A stretch of 64,000 bases of DNA from Polynucleobacter sp. AP-Sving-400A-A2 (GTDB lineage: Bacteria > Pseudomonadota > Gammaproteobacteria > Burkholderiales > Burkholderiaceae), in the NCBI RefSeq assembly GCF_018688155.1, contig NZ_CP061312.1, positions 124,001-188,000 of the forward strand, in the 5' to 3' direction. Positions 10,400 to 19,366 of the stretch are shown piece after piece (positions within the stretch are counted from its first letter, which is position 1; each line of letters begins with the position of its first letter). The position numbers were made by a program, and so were the translations under genes. The notes below the pieces were generated by a model. That model saw only the letters and a program-made list of their open reading frames with translations, made no database searches and was not told the DNA's origin.

Positions 10400-11552
10400 G
10401 ATTTCTATATCCAAATTAATAAGTTGCAAAAATACTTCGCGAGTCTTTGCCTGCAGTGTATTCGCTGTCAGCATTGCTAGCTTATTGGTTGCTTGCTCTA
10501 CGCCTCCTACCCGTGGATCTGCTTATCGAGCTAGTGGTACTGCCCCAACTAGCTATAGCTCCTCGATCGCTAGCTTCCGATCCGTCTCGTGGCAGGACTT
10601 GCCTGGCTGGCAAGAGGATGATTTAACCCAGGCTTGGCCAGCTTGGCTCAAGAGTTGTGATGCCCTGCGTAAACGCAATAGTGAAATGAATTGGCGCCAG
10701 GTCTGCTCCCAAGTCTCAGCAATTTCAGGTCGTGATGAACGTGCAATTCGCCAGTACTTCGAGGGAAATTTTCAGGCATACGAAGTACGTAACAGTGCTA
10801 CAGGCAACGAATCTGGACTAATTACTGGTTATTACGAGCCCGTCATGAATGGCTCCCAAACCCGCACAGCCACTTACTCTATTGCCTTGTACGGCCTGCC
10901 AAATGCCTGGAAGGGCTCAAAGCCAAGCCCTGCGCCAACACGTGCAGAACTCATGAGTTCTGGAGTGCTGCGAGGTTCAGAAATCGCCTGGGTGCAAGAT
11001 CCTGTAGCTGCTGCTTTTATGCAAATTCAGGGCTCTGGAAAAATTCGTTTAGAAGATGGACGTGTATTGCGACTGGGTTATGCCGGCACCAATGATCAGC
11101 CGTTCAAGTCTTTTGCCCAGTGGTTGCTCGATCGCAAGGAGATCACGCGCGGTGAAGCATCGATGCAGGGTATTTCTGCATGGGCTAAGCGCAACCCAGG
11201 CCGAGTAGAGGAAATGCTCAATGCCAACCCTCGATTTGTATTCTTTAAAGAGTTGCCGAGTAATGTCAGTCCTGATCTAGGTCCTATTGGCGCTTTGGGA
11301 GTGTCTTTAACGGCCGAAAGAAGTATTGCTATTGATCTCAAAGCGATGCCCTTAGGTGCCCCAGTCTTCTTGAGCACCACCAAACCCTTGAGCAGCCAAA
11401 CCTTACAAAAGTTAGTGATGGCACAAGATACAGGCAAGGCCATTGTGGGCGGGGTACGAGCAGATTACTATTGGGGATCAGGAGATTCTGCAGGTGAGTT
11501 AGCGGGACGCATGAAGCAAGATGGCAAGATGTGGTTATTGCTACCACGCTGA
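10398..11552 (+). CDS. mltA: Membrane-bound lytic murein transglycosylase A
   Basis: Outer-membrane lipoprotein that cleaves peptidoglycan glycan strands. From the ATG at 10398 the product is 384 residues with a lipoprotein signal ending LLVAC, the MltA domain (GLITGYYEPVMNGS; MQIQGSGKIRLEDG) and the C-terminal 3D domain (AQDTGKAIVGGVRADYYWG, then AGRMKQDG and LLLP). The 3D aspartates are present. A longer frame from 10293 would put 35 unlikely residues before the signal. It precedes a crotonase gene by 25 bp. Confidence 0.92.
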   Translation: MISISKLISCKNTSRVFACSVFAVSIASLLVACSTPPTRGSAYRASGTAPTSYSSSIASFRSVSWQDLPGWQEDDLTQAWPAWLKSCDALRKRNSEMNWRQVCSQVSAISGRDERAIRQYFEGNFQAYEVRNSATGNESGLITGYYEPVMNGSQTRTATYSIALYGLPNAWKGSKPSPAPTRAELMSSGVLRGSEIAWVQDPVAAAFMQIQGSGKIRLEDGRVLRLGYAGTNDQPFKSFAQWLLDRKEITRGEASMQGISAWAKRNPGRVEEMLNANPRFVFFKELPSNVSPDLGPIGALGVSLTAERSIAIDLKAMPLGAPVFLSTTKPLSSQTLQKLVMAQDTGKAIVGGVRADYYWGSGDSAGELAGRMKQDGKMWLLLPR

Positions 11553-11577
11553 ACAAATTATTTTTTGAAAGAGATTG

Positions 11578-12354
11578 ATGACCTACAACACTATATTGAC
11601 TGAAGTGGATGGCAAAGTTGCCGTCATTACTCTCAATCGCCCTCAAGTATTAAATGCCCTAAATGATGAGTTGATGAATGAATTAGGTAAGGCGCTGTTG
11701 GGTTTTGATGCTGACGACAATATTGGTTGCATCATCGTCACCGGTAGTGAAAAAGCTTTTGCCGCCGGTGCGGATATTGCAACGATGGCAAAGTATGGAT
11801 TTGCTGATGTTTATCGTAGCGGCTTTATTTCTCGTAACTGGGAAGAGATTAAAAAAGTACGCAAGCCAGTGATTGCGGCAGTGTCTGGATATGCGCTTGG
11901 TGGTGGGTGTGAGTTAGCGATGATGTGCGACACCATCATGGCAGCTGATAATGCGAAGTTTGCTCAACCAGAGGTGAAGTTGGGAATCATCCCTGGCGCC
12001 GGTGGTACACAACGTCTACCACGCGCAGTCTCAAAAGCAAAGGCAATGGATTTGGCGCTGACCGGCCGGATGATGGATGCGACTGAAGCCGAGCGCTCTG
12101 GTCTTGTTGCCCGTATTTTCCCACAAGCAGATTTGCTAAAAGAAGTGAAAGCGATTGCTAAGATAATTGCGGATATGCCACTGCTGACTGCGATGATGGT
12201 GAAAGAGGCAATCAATGCCGCATATGAAACTACGCTATCAGAAGGTATGCACCTTGAGCGTCGTTTATTCCACTCTTGCTTTGCAACTAATGATCAAAAA
12301 GAGGGTATGGCAGCTTTCATGGAAAAGCGCCCAGCTCAATTTACGAACTCGTAA
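11578..12354 (+). CDS. Enoyl-CoA hydratase (crotonase family)
   Basis: Hydrates 2-enoyl-CoA to 3-hydroxyacyl-CoA, normally in fatty-acid or aromatic degradation. The 258-residue protein has the AAGADI oxyanion motif, [15 protein letters not shown], and the catalytic-Glu segment [17 protein letters not shown], so both catalytic glutamates of true hydratases appear present. The ATG at 11578 follows GAAAGAGA; the TTG at 11575 directly before it is not needed. Chain-length preference cannot be told. Confidence 0.92.
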   Translation: MTYNTILTEVDGKVAVITLNRPQVLNALNDELMNELGKALLGFDADDNIGCIIVTGSEKAFAAGADIATMAKYGFADVYRSGFISRNWEEIKKVRKPVIAAVSGYALGGGCELAMMCDTIMAADNAKFAQPEVKLGIIPGAGGTQRLPRAVSKAKAMDLALTGRMMDATEAERSGLVARIFPQADLLKEVKAIAKIIADMPLLTAMMVKEAINAAYETTLSEGMHLERRLFHSCFATNDQKEGMAAFMEKRPAQFTNS

Positions 12355-12376
12355 AAACTTCAGCGCTCAGAGTAAA

Positions 12377-13570
12377 TTATTTTTGTAAGTAGCGTTGGGC
12401 TAGCTTGACCCAGTAGCTAACGCCTACTGGGATCAGTGCATCATTAAAGTCATAAGAAGGATTATGAAGATGGCATGGACCCATGCCATGACCCACCGAG
12501 CGGTGATCGCCATCACCATTACCCAGAAACACATAGCAACCAGGTTTCTCTAGGAGCATGAACGCAAAGTCTTCTGCGCCCATGGTTGGATCGATAGAAG
12601 TATTGACGTTTTGCGCTCCAACTAGTTCACTCATAACCTCGCTTGCAAAATTCACTTCCTCATCATGATTAATGAGTGGGGGATAGTTGCGCGCAAAGCT
12701 GACTTCTGCTTGACAGTCAAATGCGCTAGCGACATTGTGTGAGATCTCTCTCAAACGTTGTTCAATCAAATCTAGGACTTCGATAGTAAATGTGCGAACG
12801 GTTCCACCAATAAACGCACTATCTGGAATGACGTTACTTGTCTCACCTGCATGGAACTGCGTTACCGATAACACTGCGGCATCTACTGGGCGCTTATTGC
12901 GTGTAATGATACTTTGTAGTGCTTGCACAACTTGAGTACCGGCAAGCAAGGGGTCAGCGCTATTGTGTGGCAAGGCGGCATGTCCACCCTTACCTCGAAT
13001 GGTGATCTCAAAGGTGTTACTGGAAGCCATCATTGGGCCAGATGTCACGCCAAAATGTCCTTCGGCAAGTCCTGGCCAGTTATGCAGACCAAAGACAGCA
13101 TCGCAAGGAAATTGTTTAAAGAGTCCATCGTTAATCATTTCTTGAGCGCCAGCACCACCCTCTTCTGCTGGCTGAAAAATGAAAATGACTGAACCGGTAA
13201 AGTCTCGATGATTGGATAAGTACTGAGCGGCACCCAAGAGCATGGCAGTGTGACCATCATGGCCACAGGCATGCATCTTGCCGGGATTCTTTGAAGTATG
13301 TTCAAAGTTGTTATGTTCTTGTAATGGCAGTGCATCCATGTCGGCTCGTAATCCAACCATCTTGCATGGACCTAATTCCCCGTCCAACCTTCCAACGACG
13401 CCAGTTTTTCCAAGGCCGCGATAAACCGTAATTCCCCAGCTTGAAAGTGCTTCAGCTACCAGATCGGATGTACGGTTTTCTTCAAAACGCAATTCTGGAT
13501 GCGCATGAATATTACGGCGAATCTCTTGAATAGCTGATGCGGAGTCTATGATTTCTGGAAGTAATCGCAT
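12377..13570 (-). CDS. M20 family metallopeptidase / amidohydrolase (hippurate-hydrolase-like)
   Basis: Zinc amidohydrolase of the M20D group (N-acyl amino acid, hippurate or IAA-amino-acid hydrolases), 397 residues. Visible marks are the start region RRNIHAHPELRFEE, the metal ligands in HACGHDGHTAMLL, the catalytic Glu in QPAEEGGAGA, the HNWPG loop and the late MGAEDFAFM metal ligand. There is no signal peptide, so it is cytoplasmic. Substrate unknown. Convergent with the crotonase gene, 22 bp apart. Confidence 0.9.
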   Translation of the reverse strand: MRLLPEIIDSASAIQEIRRNIHAHPELRFEENRTSDLVAEALSSWGITVYRGLGKTGVVGRLDGELGPCKMVGLRADMDALPLQEHNNFEHTSKNPGKMHACGHDGHTAMLLGAAQYLSNHRDFTGSVIFIFQPAEEGGAGAQEMINDGLFKQFPCDAVFGLHNWPGLAEGHFGVTSGPMMASSNTFEITIRGKGGHAALPHNSADPLLAGTQVVQALQSIITRNKRPVDAAVLSVTQFHAGETSNVIPDSAFIGGTVRTFTIEVLDLIEQRLREISHNVASAFDCQAEVSFARNYPPLINHDEEVNFASEVMSELVGAQNVNTSIDPTMGAEDFAFMLLEKPGCYVFLGNGDGDHRSVGHGMGPCHLHNPSYDFNDALIPVGVSYWVKLAQRYLQK

Positions 13571-13589
13571 AAATTGATCTTATCTGAAT

Positions 13590-14312
13590 TTACTCAGGTA
13601 GTTTTATATGCTCTGCAGCAAACCCTAAAGCCTCAATAGGATAGGGGGAATTCTCGAATTTCTGAAGCTGCCGGGGAAGAGTCGGAACAAGACCTAAAAA
13701 AGGTGCAAAAATTCGATCCTTTAAAGTTTGAATATTTTCGGCCAATAGAGGCATTTCCTCCGATAGCGTGTTGGCTACCCAGCCTGCAATCGTTAACTGA
13801 CGAGACACAATGGCTTCACAAGTAAGTAGGGCATGATTAATGCAGCCTAAGCGCATACCTACTACGAGAATGACGGGTAAATCCATCGCCTGCGCTACAT
13901 CCCCCAGATCCTCTTGCTCATTTAGCGGTACTAAAAAACCACCTGCACCCTCCACTACGATCGAATCAAATACTGAGGCCAATGCATTGAACTCATCTAA
14001 GATCAGGGTGGCATCTAAATGCACATTATTTTTCTGGGCAACGAGATGAGGTGCCGCCGCTACATCTAGAACAAATGGACAAAGACTCTGCTCGCGGGAC
14101 TTTAGCCCAGAAGCAATACGCAATGTCTCTAAGTCTTCATTGAGTTTTTGGTCGCTAGCATCAATATAAGTCCCTGCAACCACGGGTTTGAAACCTATTG
14201 CGCGAATACCAGCTTCTCTCAGTTTAAGAATGAGAGCGCCGCTGACCAAAGTTTTTCCAACTTCAGTATCAGTACCCGTGACAAAAAAACCGGTAGATGT
14301 ACTTAGTGTCAT
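13590..14312 (-). CDS. bioD: ATP-dependent dethiobiotin synthetase
   Basis: Closes the ureido ring of biotin from diaminopelargonate, CO2 and ATP. The 240-residue protein begins with the P-loop GTDTEVGKTLVSG and carries the VEGAGGFLVPL motif. It is the third gene of bioA-bioF-bioD and overlaps bioF by 4 bp (ATGA). Confidence 0.95.
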   Translation of the reverse strand: MTLSTSTGFFVTGTDTEVGKTLVSGALILKLREAGIRAIGFKPVVAGTYIDASDQKLNEDLETLRIASGLKSREQSLCPFVLDVAAAPHLVAQKNNVHLDATLILDEFNALASVFDSIVVEGAGGFLVPLNEQEDLGDVAQAMDLPVILVVGMRLGCINHALLTCEAIVSRQLTIAGWVANTLSEEMPLLAENIQTLKDRIFAPFLGLVPTLPRQLQKFENSPYPIEALGFAAEHIKLPE

Positions 14313-15538
14313 AAATTACTTTTTACTTCTTGCTCAATTGCCTGCAATGTCTTGATCAGCTCGCGTAAGTCATCAACACTATGGTTTGCAGAAAAAGTGA
14401 TGCGCAGGCGCGAGCTACCAACGGGAACGGTAGGCGGCCGAATTGCCGGAATCCAATAGCCTGCCTCATCTAAAAGCTTAGCAGCCGTCAATGCGCTGGC
14501 ATTACTTCCCAAGATCACAGGCTGAATTGGGGTTGATGAAGGCGTTTTTTCCCAGTTTTGGAAAGTCATTTCATTACACCAAATTTGAATCAGTTGATTT
14601 AATTGTTTGCGACGCGCAATACCTTCCTTGCCCTCGATGAGTTCCAAACTGGTCAGTAGGGTGTGTGCAATTGCTGGCGGTGTAGCAGTGCTATAAATAT
14701 AGGGCCGACCTTTTTGGATGAGCCATTCAATAAAGGGTGCGGCTGCACAAATAAATGCACCGCTAACGCCAGCTGCTTTGCCAAGCGTGCCAATGTAAAT
14801 GATTCTTTCTGAATGTACGTCTGATTGCTCCAGAATGCCATGACCCTGTTCACCAAGCACGCCAAAACCATGCGCATCATCTACCATCAGTAGCGCATCA
14901 TATTGTTCGGCAAGATCCAGTAAATTTTTTACGGGCGCGATATCCCCATCCATGCTGAAGACGCCATCGACCACAATCAATTTGAGTGAGTGCGTATCTT
15001 GCTGTAATACTTCTTTGAGAGAATCGAGATTTTGGTGATCAAACAAAGTCACTTTGGCTTTAGTTTGTGCGCTTGCCAGGCGGACACCATCAATCAAAGA
15101 AGCATGATTGAGTTTGGCTGAATAAATGCTTACTTCACCTTGGTTAGCAAGTCTACTTAGGCCGGTAATCGCGTTGATGTTTGCAAGATAGCCCGTACTA
15201 AAGAACAATGCTCTTGCATTCGGGATATGTTTACTCTCACAAGCCGCTAATTTTTTTTCAAGCAAGTCATGTGCAACGCTATGGCCGCTAATTAAGTGTG
15301 ATGCACCGCTTCCAACCCCATATCGTTTTGCACCTTCCGTAAGCGCAGTAACTAACTCAGGGTGATTAGCTAGGCCTAAGTAGTCGTTACTACAAAACGC
15401 TTTGAGTTCTCGTTGGTCAACCCGAGCCTTGGTATCGCAGGGTGACGTGGTGGTGCGCAATGTACGTCTGAGCAACTGCGTATCTAAATCGGCAATCTGA
15501 TGCGCTGCCAGATCGCGAGCTTTAAAGTGGGCGCTCAT
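14309..15538 (-). CDS. bioF: 8-amino-7-oxononanoate synthase
   Basis: PLP enzyme that condenses pimeloyl-thioester with alanine in biotin synthesis. The 409 residues show FCSNDYLGLANHP, GSGASHLISGH, the cofactor Asp in VDDAHGFGVLG and the Schiff-base Lys254 in TLGKAAGVSG. It overlaps bioA and bioD by 4 bp each, so the three genes are probably coupled. No bioC or bioH is in the window. Confidence 0.96.
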   Translation of the reverse strand: MSAHFKARDLAAHQIADLDTQLLRRTLRTTTSPCDTKARVDQRELKAFCSNDYLGLANHPELVTALTEGAKRYGVGSGASHLISGHSVAHDLLEKKLAACESKHIPNARALFFSTGYLANINAITGLSRLANQGEVSIYSAKLNHASLIDGVRLASAQTKAKVTLFDHQNLDSLKEVLQQDTHSLKLIVVDGVFSMDGDIAPVKNLLDLAEQYDALLMVDDAHGFGVLGEQGHGILEQSDVHSERIIYIGTLGKAAGVSGAFICAAAPFIEWLIQKGRPYIYSTATPPAIAHTLLTSLELIEGKEGIARRKQLNQLIQIWCNEMTFQNWEKTPSSTPIQPVILGSNASALTAAKLLDEAGYWIPAIRPPTVPVGSSRLRITFSANHSVDDLRELIKTLQAIEQEVKSNL

Positions 15539-16881
15539 AGAAGCACCTGATTTAGGGCGCGCCGTACAGAAGCACCCATTTGCATCGCTTCTTCGGCAGA
15601 TAGAATGTACGGTGGCATGACGTAAATCGTATTGCCAATGGGTCTAATGAGAATGCCTTCTGCCATCCCTGCTGAAAACATCTCTCGTGAAAAAGTATTT
15701 TTACGCTGGAGTGATTCAGGTTTGACATCAAATGCCAGGATCATGCCCTGCTGACGCCAATGTTCGATGCGAGGATCTACTTTTGCCCAAGCAAATGCAC
15801 TAGCGAGATCTTGGCTACGTTCAATATTTTTTTCAAGAATGGATTCAGTTTCGAAGATTTCCAAGCAGGCGAGGGCAGCAGCACAGGCTAATGGGTTGCC
15901 TGTGTAGGAGTGTGAGTGTAAGAAACCTTGTTGCAATTGATCGCCATAAAAAGCGTGATAAATTTTATCCGTCGTCATGGAGAGTGATAGTGGAAGATAT
16001 CCACCACTGATGCCCTTAGAGAGCGTCAAGAAGTCCGGCCAAATTTCTGCATGCTCACAAGCAAAAAACTTTCCTGATCGACCACAGCCTACTGCGATCT
16101 CATCGGCAATCAGATGAATGTTGTAACGATTACAGAGTGATCTTGCTAAGCGCAAATATTCAGGAGAGTGCATTGCCATTTGCCCAGCGCATTGAACGAG
16201 TGGTTCAATAATGATCGCGGCGATATTGTGATGCTCGGCCTTTAGTAACGCTTCTAATTTTTCTGCTGCCCATATGGCAACATCGTCAGCACTTTGACCG
16301 GGCTGTGCTTTGCGTACATCAGGTGAGGGCACGGTAAAGACATCTTGCAATAGCGATCCATAGGCTTCTCGAAAAATCGCAACATCAGTGACTGCTAGTG
16401 CACCCAAAGTTTCACCGTGGTAACCATTTTCTAGGCAGACAAATTTTTTCTTTTGGGGCTGATGATTTAGTCGCCAGTAGTGATGACTCATCTTTAAGGC
16501 AATCTCTACTGCAGATGCGCCATCAGAAGCAAAAAATACATGACCTAAATGACCTTTAGTTAAAGCAGATAGTTTCTCGGATAGCTCCACAACAGGGGGG
16601 TGGGTAAATCCGGCGAGCATGACATGCTCAATTTTTTCGAGCTGGCTTGTAATGGCTTTGTTGATGCGCGGGTTGGAATGTCCAAACAGATTGGTCCACC
16701 AGGAGCTAATGCAATCTAGGAGAGCATTGCCCTGGTCATCGAAGAGCCAAGCGCCCTTACCTTTAGTAATGGCAATTAATGGCAAGGACTCGTGATGCTT
16801 CATCTGAGTGCAGGGATGCCAAACGGCATCTAGGCTGCGATCAACCAGAGAGGTTTGATTTGGATCAGAAATAAGCTTCAT
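15535..16881 (-). CDS. bioA: Adenosylmethionine-8-amino-7-oxononanoate aminotransferase
   Basis: Class III aminotransferase that makes 7,8-diaminopelargonate, using SAM as amino donor in the known enzyme. The 448 residues have the BioA-specific WHPCTQM start region, the SSWWTNLFGH segment, the cofactor Asp in LIADEIAVGCGRSG and the PLP Lys289 in TLSKGISGG. First gene of the minus-strand bio operon, divergent from bioB. Confidence 0.96.
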   Translation of the reverse strand: MKLISDPNQTSLVDRSLDAVWHPCTQMKHHESLPLIAITKGKGAWLFDDQGNALLDCISSWWTNLFGHSNPRINKAITSQLEKIEHVMLAGFTHPPVVELSEKLSALTKGHLGHVFFASDGASAVEIALKMSHHYWRLNHQPQKKKFVCLENGYHGETLGALAVTDVAIFREAYGSLLQDVFTVPSPDVRKAQPGQSADDVAIWAAEKLEALLKAEHHNIAAIIIEPLVQCAGQMAMHSPEYLRLARSLCNRYNIHLIADEIAVGCGRSGKFFACEHAEIWPDFLTLSKGISGGYLPLSLSMTTDKIYHAFYGDQLQQGFLHSHSYTGNPLACAAALACLEIFETESILEKNIERSQDLASAFAWAKVDPRIEHWRQQGMILAFDVKPESLQRKNTFSREMFSAGMAEGILIRPIGNTIYVMPPYILSAEEAMQMGASVRRALNQVLL

Positions 16882-16970
16882 GTTTGGTATTTGACCACTA
16901 GTTTTTCCTAATTTAGGCCTGTATCTGTTATGTTTATGCCTTGAATTGATCTATTTTCTGGAATTCGACC
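16882..16970. other. Divergent control region between bioA and bioB
   Basis: These 89 bp must contain both bio promoters. I could not find a BirA-type operator (TTGTAAACC and its inverse) or a convincing -35/-10 pair, so the mode of biotin regulation is not visible. Confidence 0.5.
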
Positions 16971-18008
16971 ATGCAGGCCACCCAAACTATTGAAAAACCC
17001 CTCACCCAAGTCAAGTCTCAAAAGGATTTGCATAAAGAGCTTGGCGCTTTGGGTGCTTGGTCAGTAGCCGAGGTTGAGGCTCTATTTGCCCTGCCATTGA
17101 GCGATTTGATGTTCAGGGCACAAGAGACTCATCGTGCCAACTTCCCTGATGGTGACGTGGAACTAGCTACGCTTTTGTCAATTAAGACTGGCGGCTGCCC
17201 AGAGGATTGTGGGTATTGTCCCCAGGCTGCCCGATATGACACCGACGTCAAGGCGAACAAGTTGATGGATTTAGACGAGGTGCTTGAGGCTGCCAAAGCT
17301 GCCAAAGCTGCCGGATCAAACCGTTTTTGCATGGGTGCTGCTTGGCGGGAGCCTAAAGATCGCGATATTGAAAAAGTCGCCGCCATGATTAAGGGCGTAA
17401 AGGCCTTGGGCCTAGAAACCTGCGCCACGCTGGGTATGCTTGAAGCAAGTCAGGCTCAAGCCCTCCAAGAGGCAGGTTTAGACTTCTACAACCACAACCT
17501 GGATACCAGCGAGGACTTCTATCGCTCAGTCATCTCTACTCGGGGCTATCAAGACCGCTTGGACACAATTTCTAATGTGCGTGCTGTGGGTATGTCAGTG
17601 TGTTGTGGCGGTATTGTAGGTATGGGTGAGTCTCGTGAACAACGTGCGGCCTTCTTGGCACGTTTAGCTAACTTAAGTCCATATCCAGAGTCAGTTCCCA
17701 TTAACCATTTGGTTCCTGTAGCAGGAACTCCTTTGGCAGATCAGAAGCCCTTGGATCCTCTTGAATTTGTGAGAACTATTGCTGTAGCTCGCATCACTAT
17801 GCCGCGTGCACGAGTGCGCCTCTCGGCTGGACGTCAGGAGCTGGGTAGGGCAGTTCAGGCCATGTGCTTCCAGGCTGGTGCCAATTCGATTTTCTATGGT
17901 GAGCAACTACTTACTACCGGCAATCCTGAGGCAGAACAAGACCGTGAGCTATTGGCTGAGTTAGGCTTGAAGACTAAGCAGAGCAGCAAAACAGAGGTTT
18001 TAGTCTAG
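16971..18008 (+). CDS. bioB: Biotin synthase (radical SAM)
   Basis: Inserts sulfur into dethiobiotin. The 345-residue protein carries the radical-SAM cysteines C76, C80 and C83 in [10 protein letters not shown], then [11 protein letters not shown], the ETCATLGML and [12 protein letters not shown] segments and the late RLSAGR arginine motif that binds the second cluster. Residues 105-114 are encoded by a short nucleotide tandem repeat. coq7 follows after 13 bp and may be co-transcribed. Confidence 0.97.
   Translation: MQATQTIEKPLTQVKSQKDLHKELGALGAWSVAEVEALFALPLSDLMFRAQETHRANFPDGDVELATLLSIKTGGCPEDCGYCPQAARYDTDVKANKLMDLDEVLEAAKAAKAAGSNRFCMGAAWREPKDRDIEKVAAMIKGVKALGLETCATLGMLEASQAQALQEAGLDFYNHNLDTSEDFYRSVISTRGYQDRLDTISNVRAVGMSVCCGGIVGMGESREQRAAFLARLANLSPYPESVPINHLVPVAGTPLADQKPLDPLEFVRTIAVARITMPRARVRLSAGRQELGRAVQAMCFQAGANSIFYGEQLLTTGNPEAEQDRELLAELGLKTKQSSKTEVLV
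17289..17312 (+). repeat. 9-bp tandem repeat inside bioB
   Basis: The unit GCTGCCAAA occurs twice, followed by a third partial copy (GCTGCC). It codes for the Ala-Ala-Lys run before AAGSNRF. Length agrees with the family, so there is no sign of expansion. Confidence 0.8.
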
Positions 18009-18021
18009 TTTCTACCAGCTT

Positions 18022-18651
18022 ATGGCACTCATCGATCGCTTCATTATTGAGTTTGATACAGCCCTACGCTCAGTAGTTGGGGGTGCTCATGCCCATCGTC
18101 CAATGCCGGGCTCCAGTACCCCATCAAGCGGATTATTGGATGCCAAAGAGCGAGAACATGCGGCTGGATTAATGCGTGTGAATCACGTGGGCGAGGTCTG
18201 CGCCCAAGCGCTTTACCAAGCTCAAAAATTAGTAGCTCGCAACCCTGAAATTCGGCAGATGTTAGATGACTCTGGCCAAGAAGAAATGGATCATTTGGCT
18301 TGGTGCGAAACACGCCTCCAAGAGTTGGGCTCGCATACCAGTTATCTCAATCCAATTTGGTATGCAGGATCCTTTGCAATCGGCATGGCTGCTGGCTTAG
18401 CGGGCGATAAGTGGAGTCTGGGATTTGTTGCCGAAACAGAAAAGCAGGTAGAGAATCACCTCGAGAGTCATCTCGAAACATTGCCTGCAGAAGATGAGCG
18501 TTCTCGCGCCATTGTTGACCAAATGCGCATCGATGAAATTGAGCATGGACAGGCCGCAATTTTGGCTGGTGGAGCGGTCTTACCAAAACCTATTCAGGGT
18601 CTAATGCAGCTAATGTCTAAAGTGATGACAAGCACTGCTTACAAAATCTAG
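18022..18651 (+). CDS. coq7: Coq7-type 2-polyprenyl-3-methyl-6-methoxybenzoquinol hydroxylase
   Basis: Di-iron hydroxylase of ubiquinone synthesis, replacing flavin-type UbiF. The 209-residue protein has two iron-binding repeats: [16 protein letters not shown] with [11 protein letters not shown], and [15 protein letters not shown] with DEIEHGQAA, giving the expected Glu and ExxH ligands. It sits directly after bioB. Its presence suggests that the flavin hydroxylase at 1722 handles another ring position. Confidence 0.93.
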   Translation: MALIDRFIIEFDTALRSVVGGAHAHRPMPGSSTPSSGLLDAKEREHAAGLMRVNHVGEVCAQALYQAQKLVARNPEIRQMLDDSGQEEMDHLAWCETRLQELGSHTSYLNPIWYAGSFAIGMAAGLAGDKWSLGFVAETEKQVENHLESHLETLPAEDERSRAIVDQMRIDEIEHGQAAILAGGAVLPKPIQGLMQLMSKVMTSTAYKI

Positions 18652-18866
18652 CTCTAAATTAATTATTTCGGATATTTTCCTTTAGAGTACTGTTCATTAA
18701 TACAGTATATTTACCTATTATTAGGCTAAATAGCTAAGACCTATTCTTAAGTATATTTTCCAAGCCATTGTTTCAAGTAGCATTTTTATAAGCACCATTT
18801 TATCAACATATCACGCTAAGTGTTTGTAATCACTAGGAAATTTCCTAAAAAATAAGCCAAAAACAC
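18652..18866. other. AT-rich intergenic region upstream of the mraZ promoter
   Basis: No convincing coding frame. It holds several inverted repeats: CTCTAAA/TTTAGAG (18652-18658, 18681-18687), TACTGT/ACAGTA (18688-18693, 18702-18707), AGTG/CACT (18819-18822, 18831-18834) and a perfect palindrome (18834-18847). The first pair could end the coq7 transcript but lacks a clear T run. Confidence 0.5.
18834..18847. promoter_or_regulatory. Perfect 14-bp palindrome upstream of the mraZ promoter
   Basis: TAGGAAATTTCCTA reads identically on both strands and ends 19 bp before the -35 box. Its position suits an activator or a dimeric regulator of the division cluster. The binding protein is unknown. Confidence 0.45.
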
Positions 18867-18895
18867 TTGACCCCCTTATTACGATCCTCTAAAGT
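18867..18895 (+). promoter_or_regulatory. mraZ promoter (dcw cluster)
   Basis: TTGACC (18867-18872), a 17-bp spacer and TAAAGT (18890-18895). The predicted start point near 18902 leaves a leader of about 24 bases. The MraZ boxes overlap the -10 box and start point, as expected for autorepression. Confidence 0.7.
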
Positions 18896-18919
18896 GGGAG
18901 GAAGTGTGAAAAAGTGGGG
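18893..18919 (+). promoter_or_regulatory. MraZ-binding direct repeats
   Basis: Three copies of AGTGGG-like sequence at exact 10-bp spacing (AGTGGGA, AGTGTGA, AGTGGGG, starting at 18893, 18903, 18913). Known MraZ operators are TGGG-type repeats with this spacing just before mraZ. The third copy also supplies the GGGG ribosome-binding sequence of mraZ. Confidence 0.8.
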
Positions 18920-18925
18920 TAAATA

Positions 18926-19354
18926 GTGTTTCAAGGTGCGTCAGCTCTCAATTTAGATGCAAAAGGCCGCATGTCTGTGCCGGCAAAGCATCGTGACGCC
19001 TTGTTAGTTCAAGGTGAGGGCCGAATTACGCTCACAAAACACCCTGACGGATGCCTACTGATGTTCCCCCGACCTGAGTGGGAAACTTTCCGTTCACGTG
19101 TTGCGCAATTGCCAATGGATGCCCATTGGTGGCGTCGCATTTTTCTTGGCAATGCTGCGGAGATTGATTTGGACAGCGCCGGCAGAATTTTGGTGAGCCC
19201 AGAGTTGCGATCTGCCGCTGGTATTGAAAAAGAAGTGATGTTGCTCGGTATGGGTAGTCATCTCGAGTTGTGGGATGCCGCTACTTACGCTGCAAAAGAA
19301 CAGGCTGCCATTGCACAAGGTATGCCTGAAGCCCTGAAGCAATTTAATTTTTGA
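18926..19354 (+). CDS. mraZ: Transcriptional regulator MraZ
   Basis: AbrB-like DNA-binding protein of 142 residues with two SpoVT/AbrB repeats, [22 protein letters not shown] near the N-terminus and the second [15 protein letters not shown] near 76-90. Known MraZ proteins repress their own dcw promoter. Starts with GTG, preceded by GGGG. First gene of the division and cell-wall cluster. Confidence 0.96.
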   Translation: MFQGASALNLDAKGRMSVPAKHRDALLVQGEGRITLTKHPDGCLLMFPRPEWETFRSRVAQLPMDAHWWRRIFLGNAAEIDLDSAGRILVSPELRSAAGIEKEVMLLGMGSHLELWDAATYAAKEQAAIAQGMPEALKQFNF

Positions 19355-19366
19355 TGACAGGGCGCC

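Noticed and set aside
16882..16970. Searched for a BirA operator between bioA and bioB
   Set aside because: No match to the known inverted repeat or to another clear palindrome.
17289..17312. bioB tandem repeat as a phase-variation switch
   Set aside because: The unit is 9 bp, so slippage would keep the frame, and the protein length agrees with the family.
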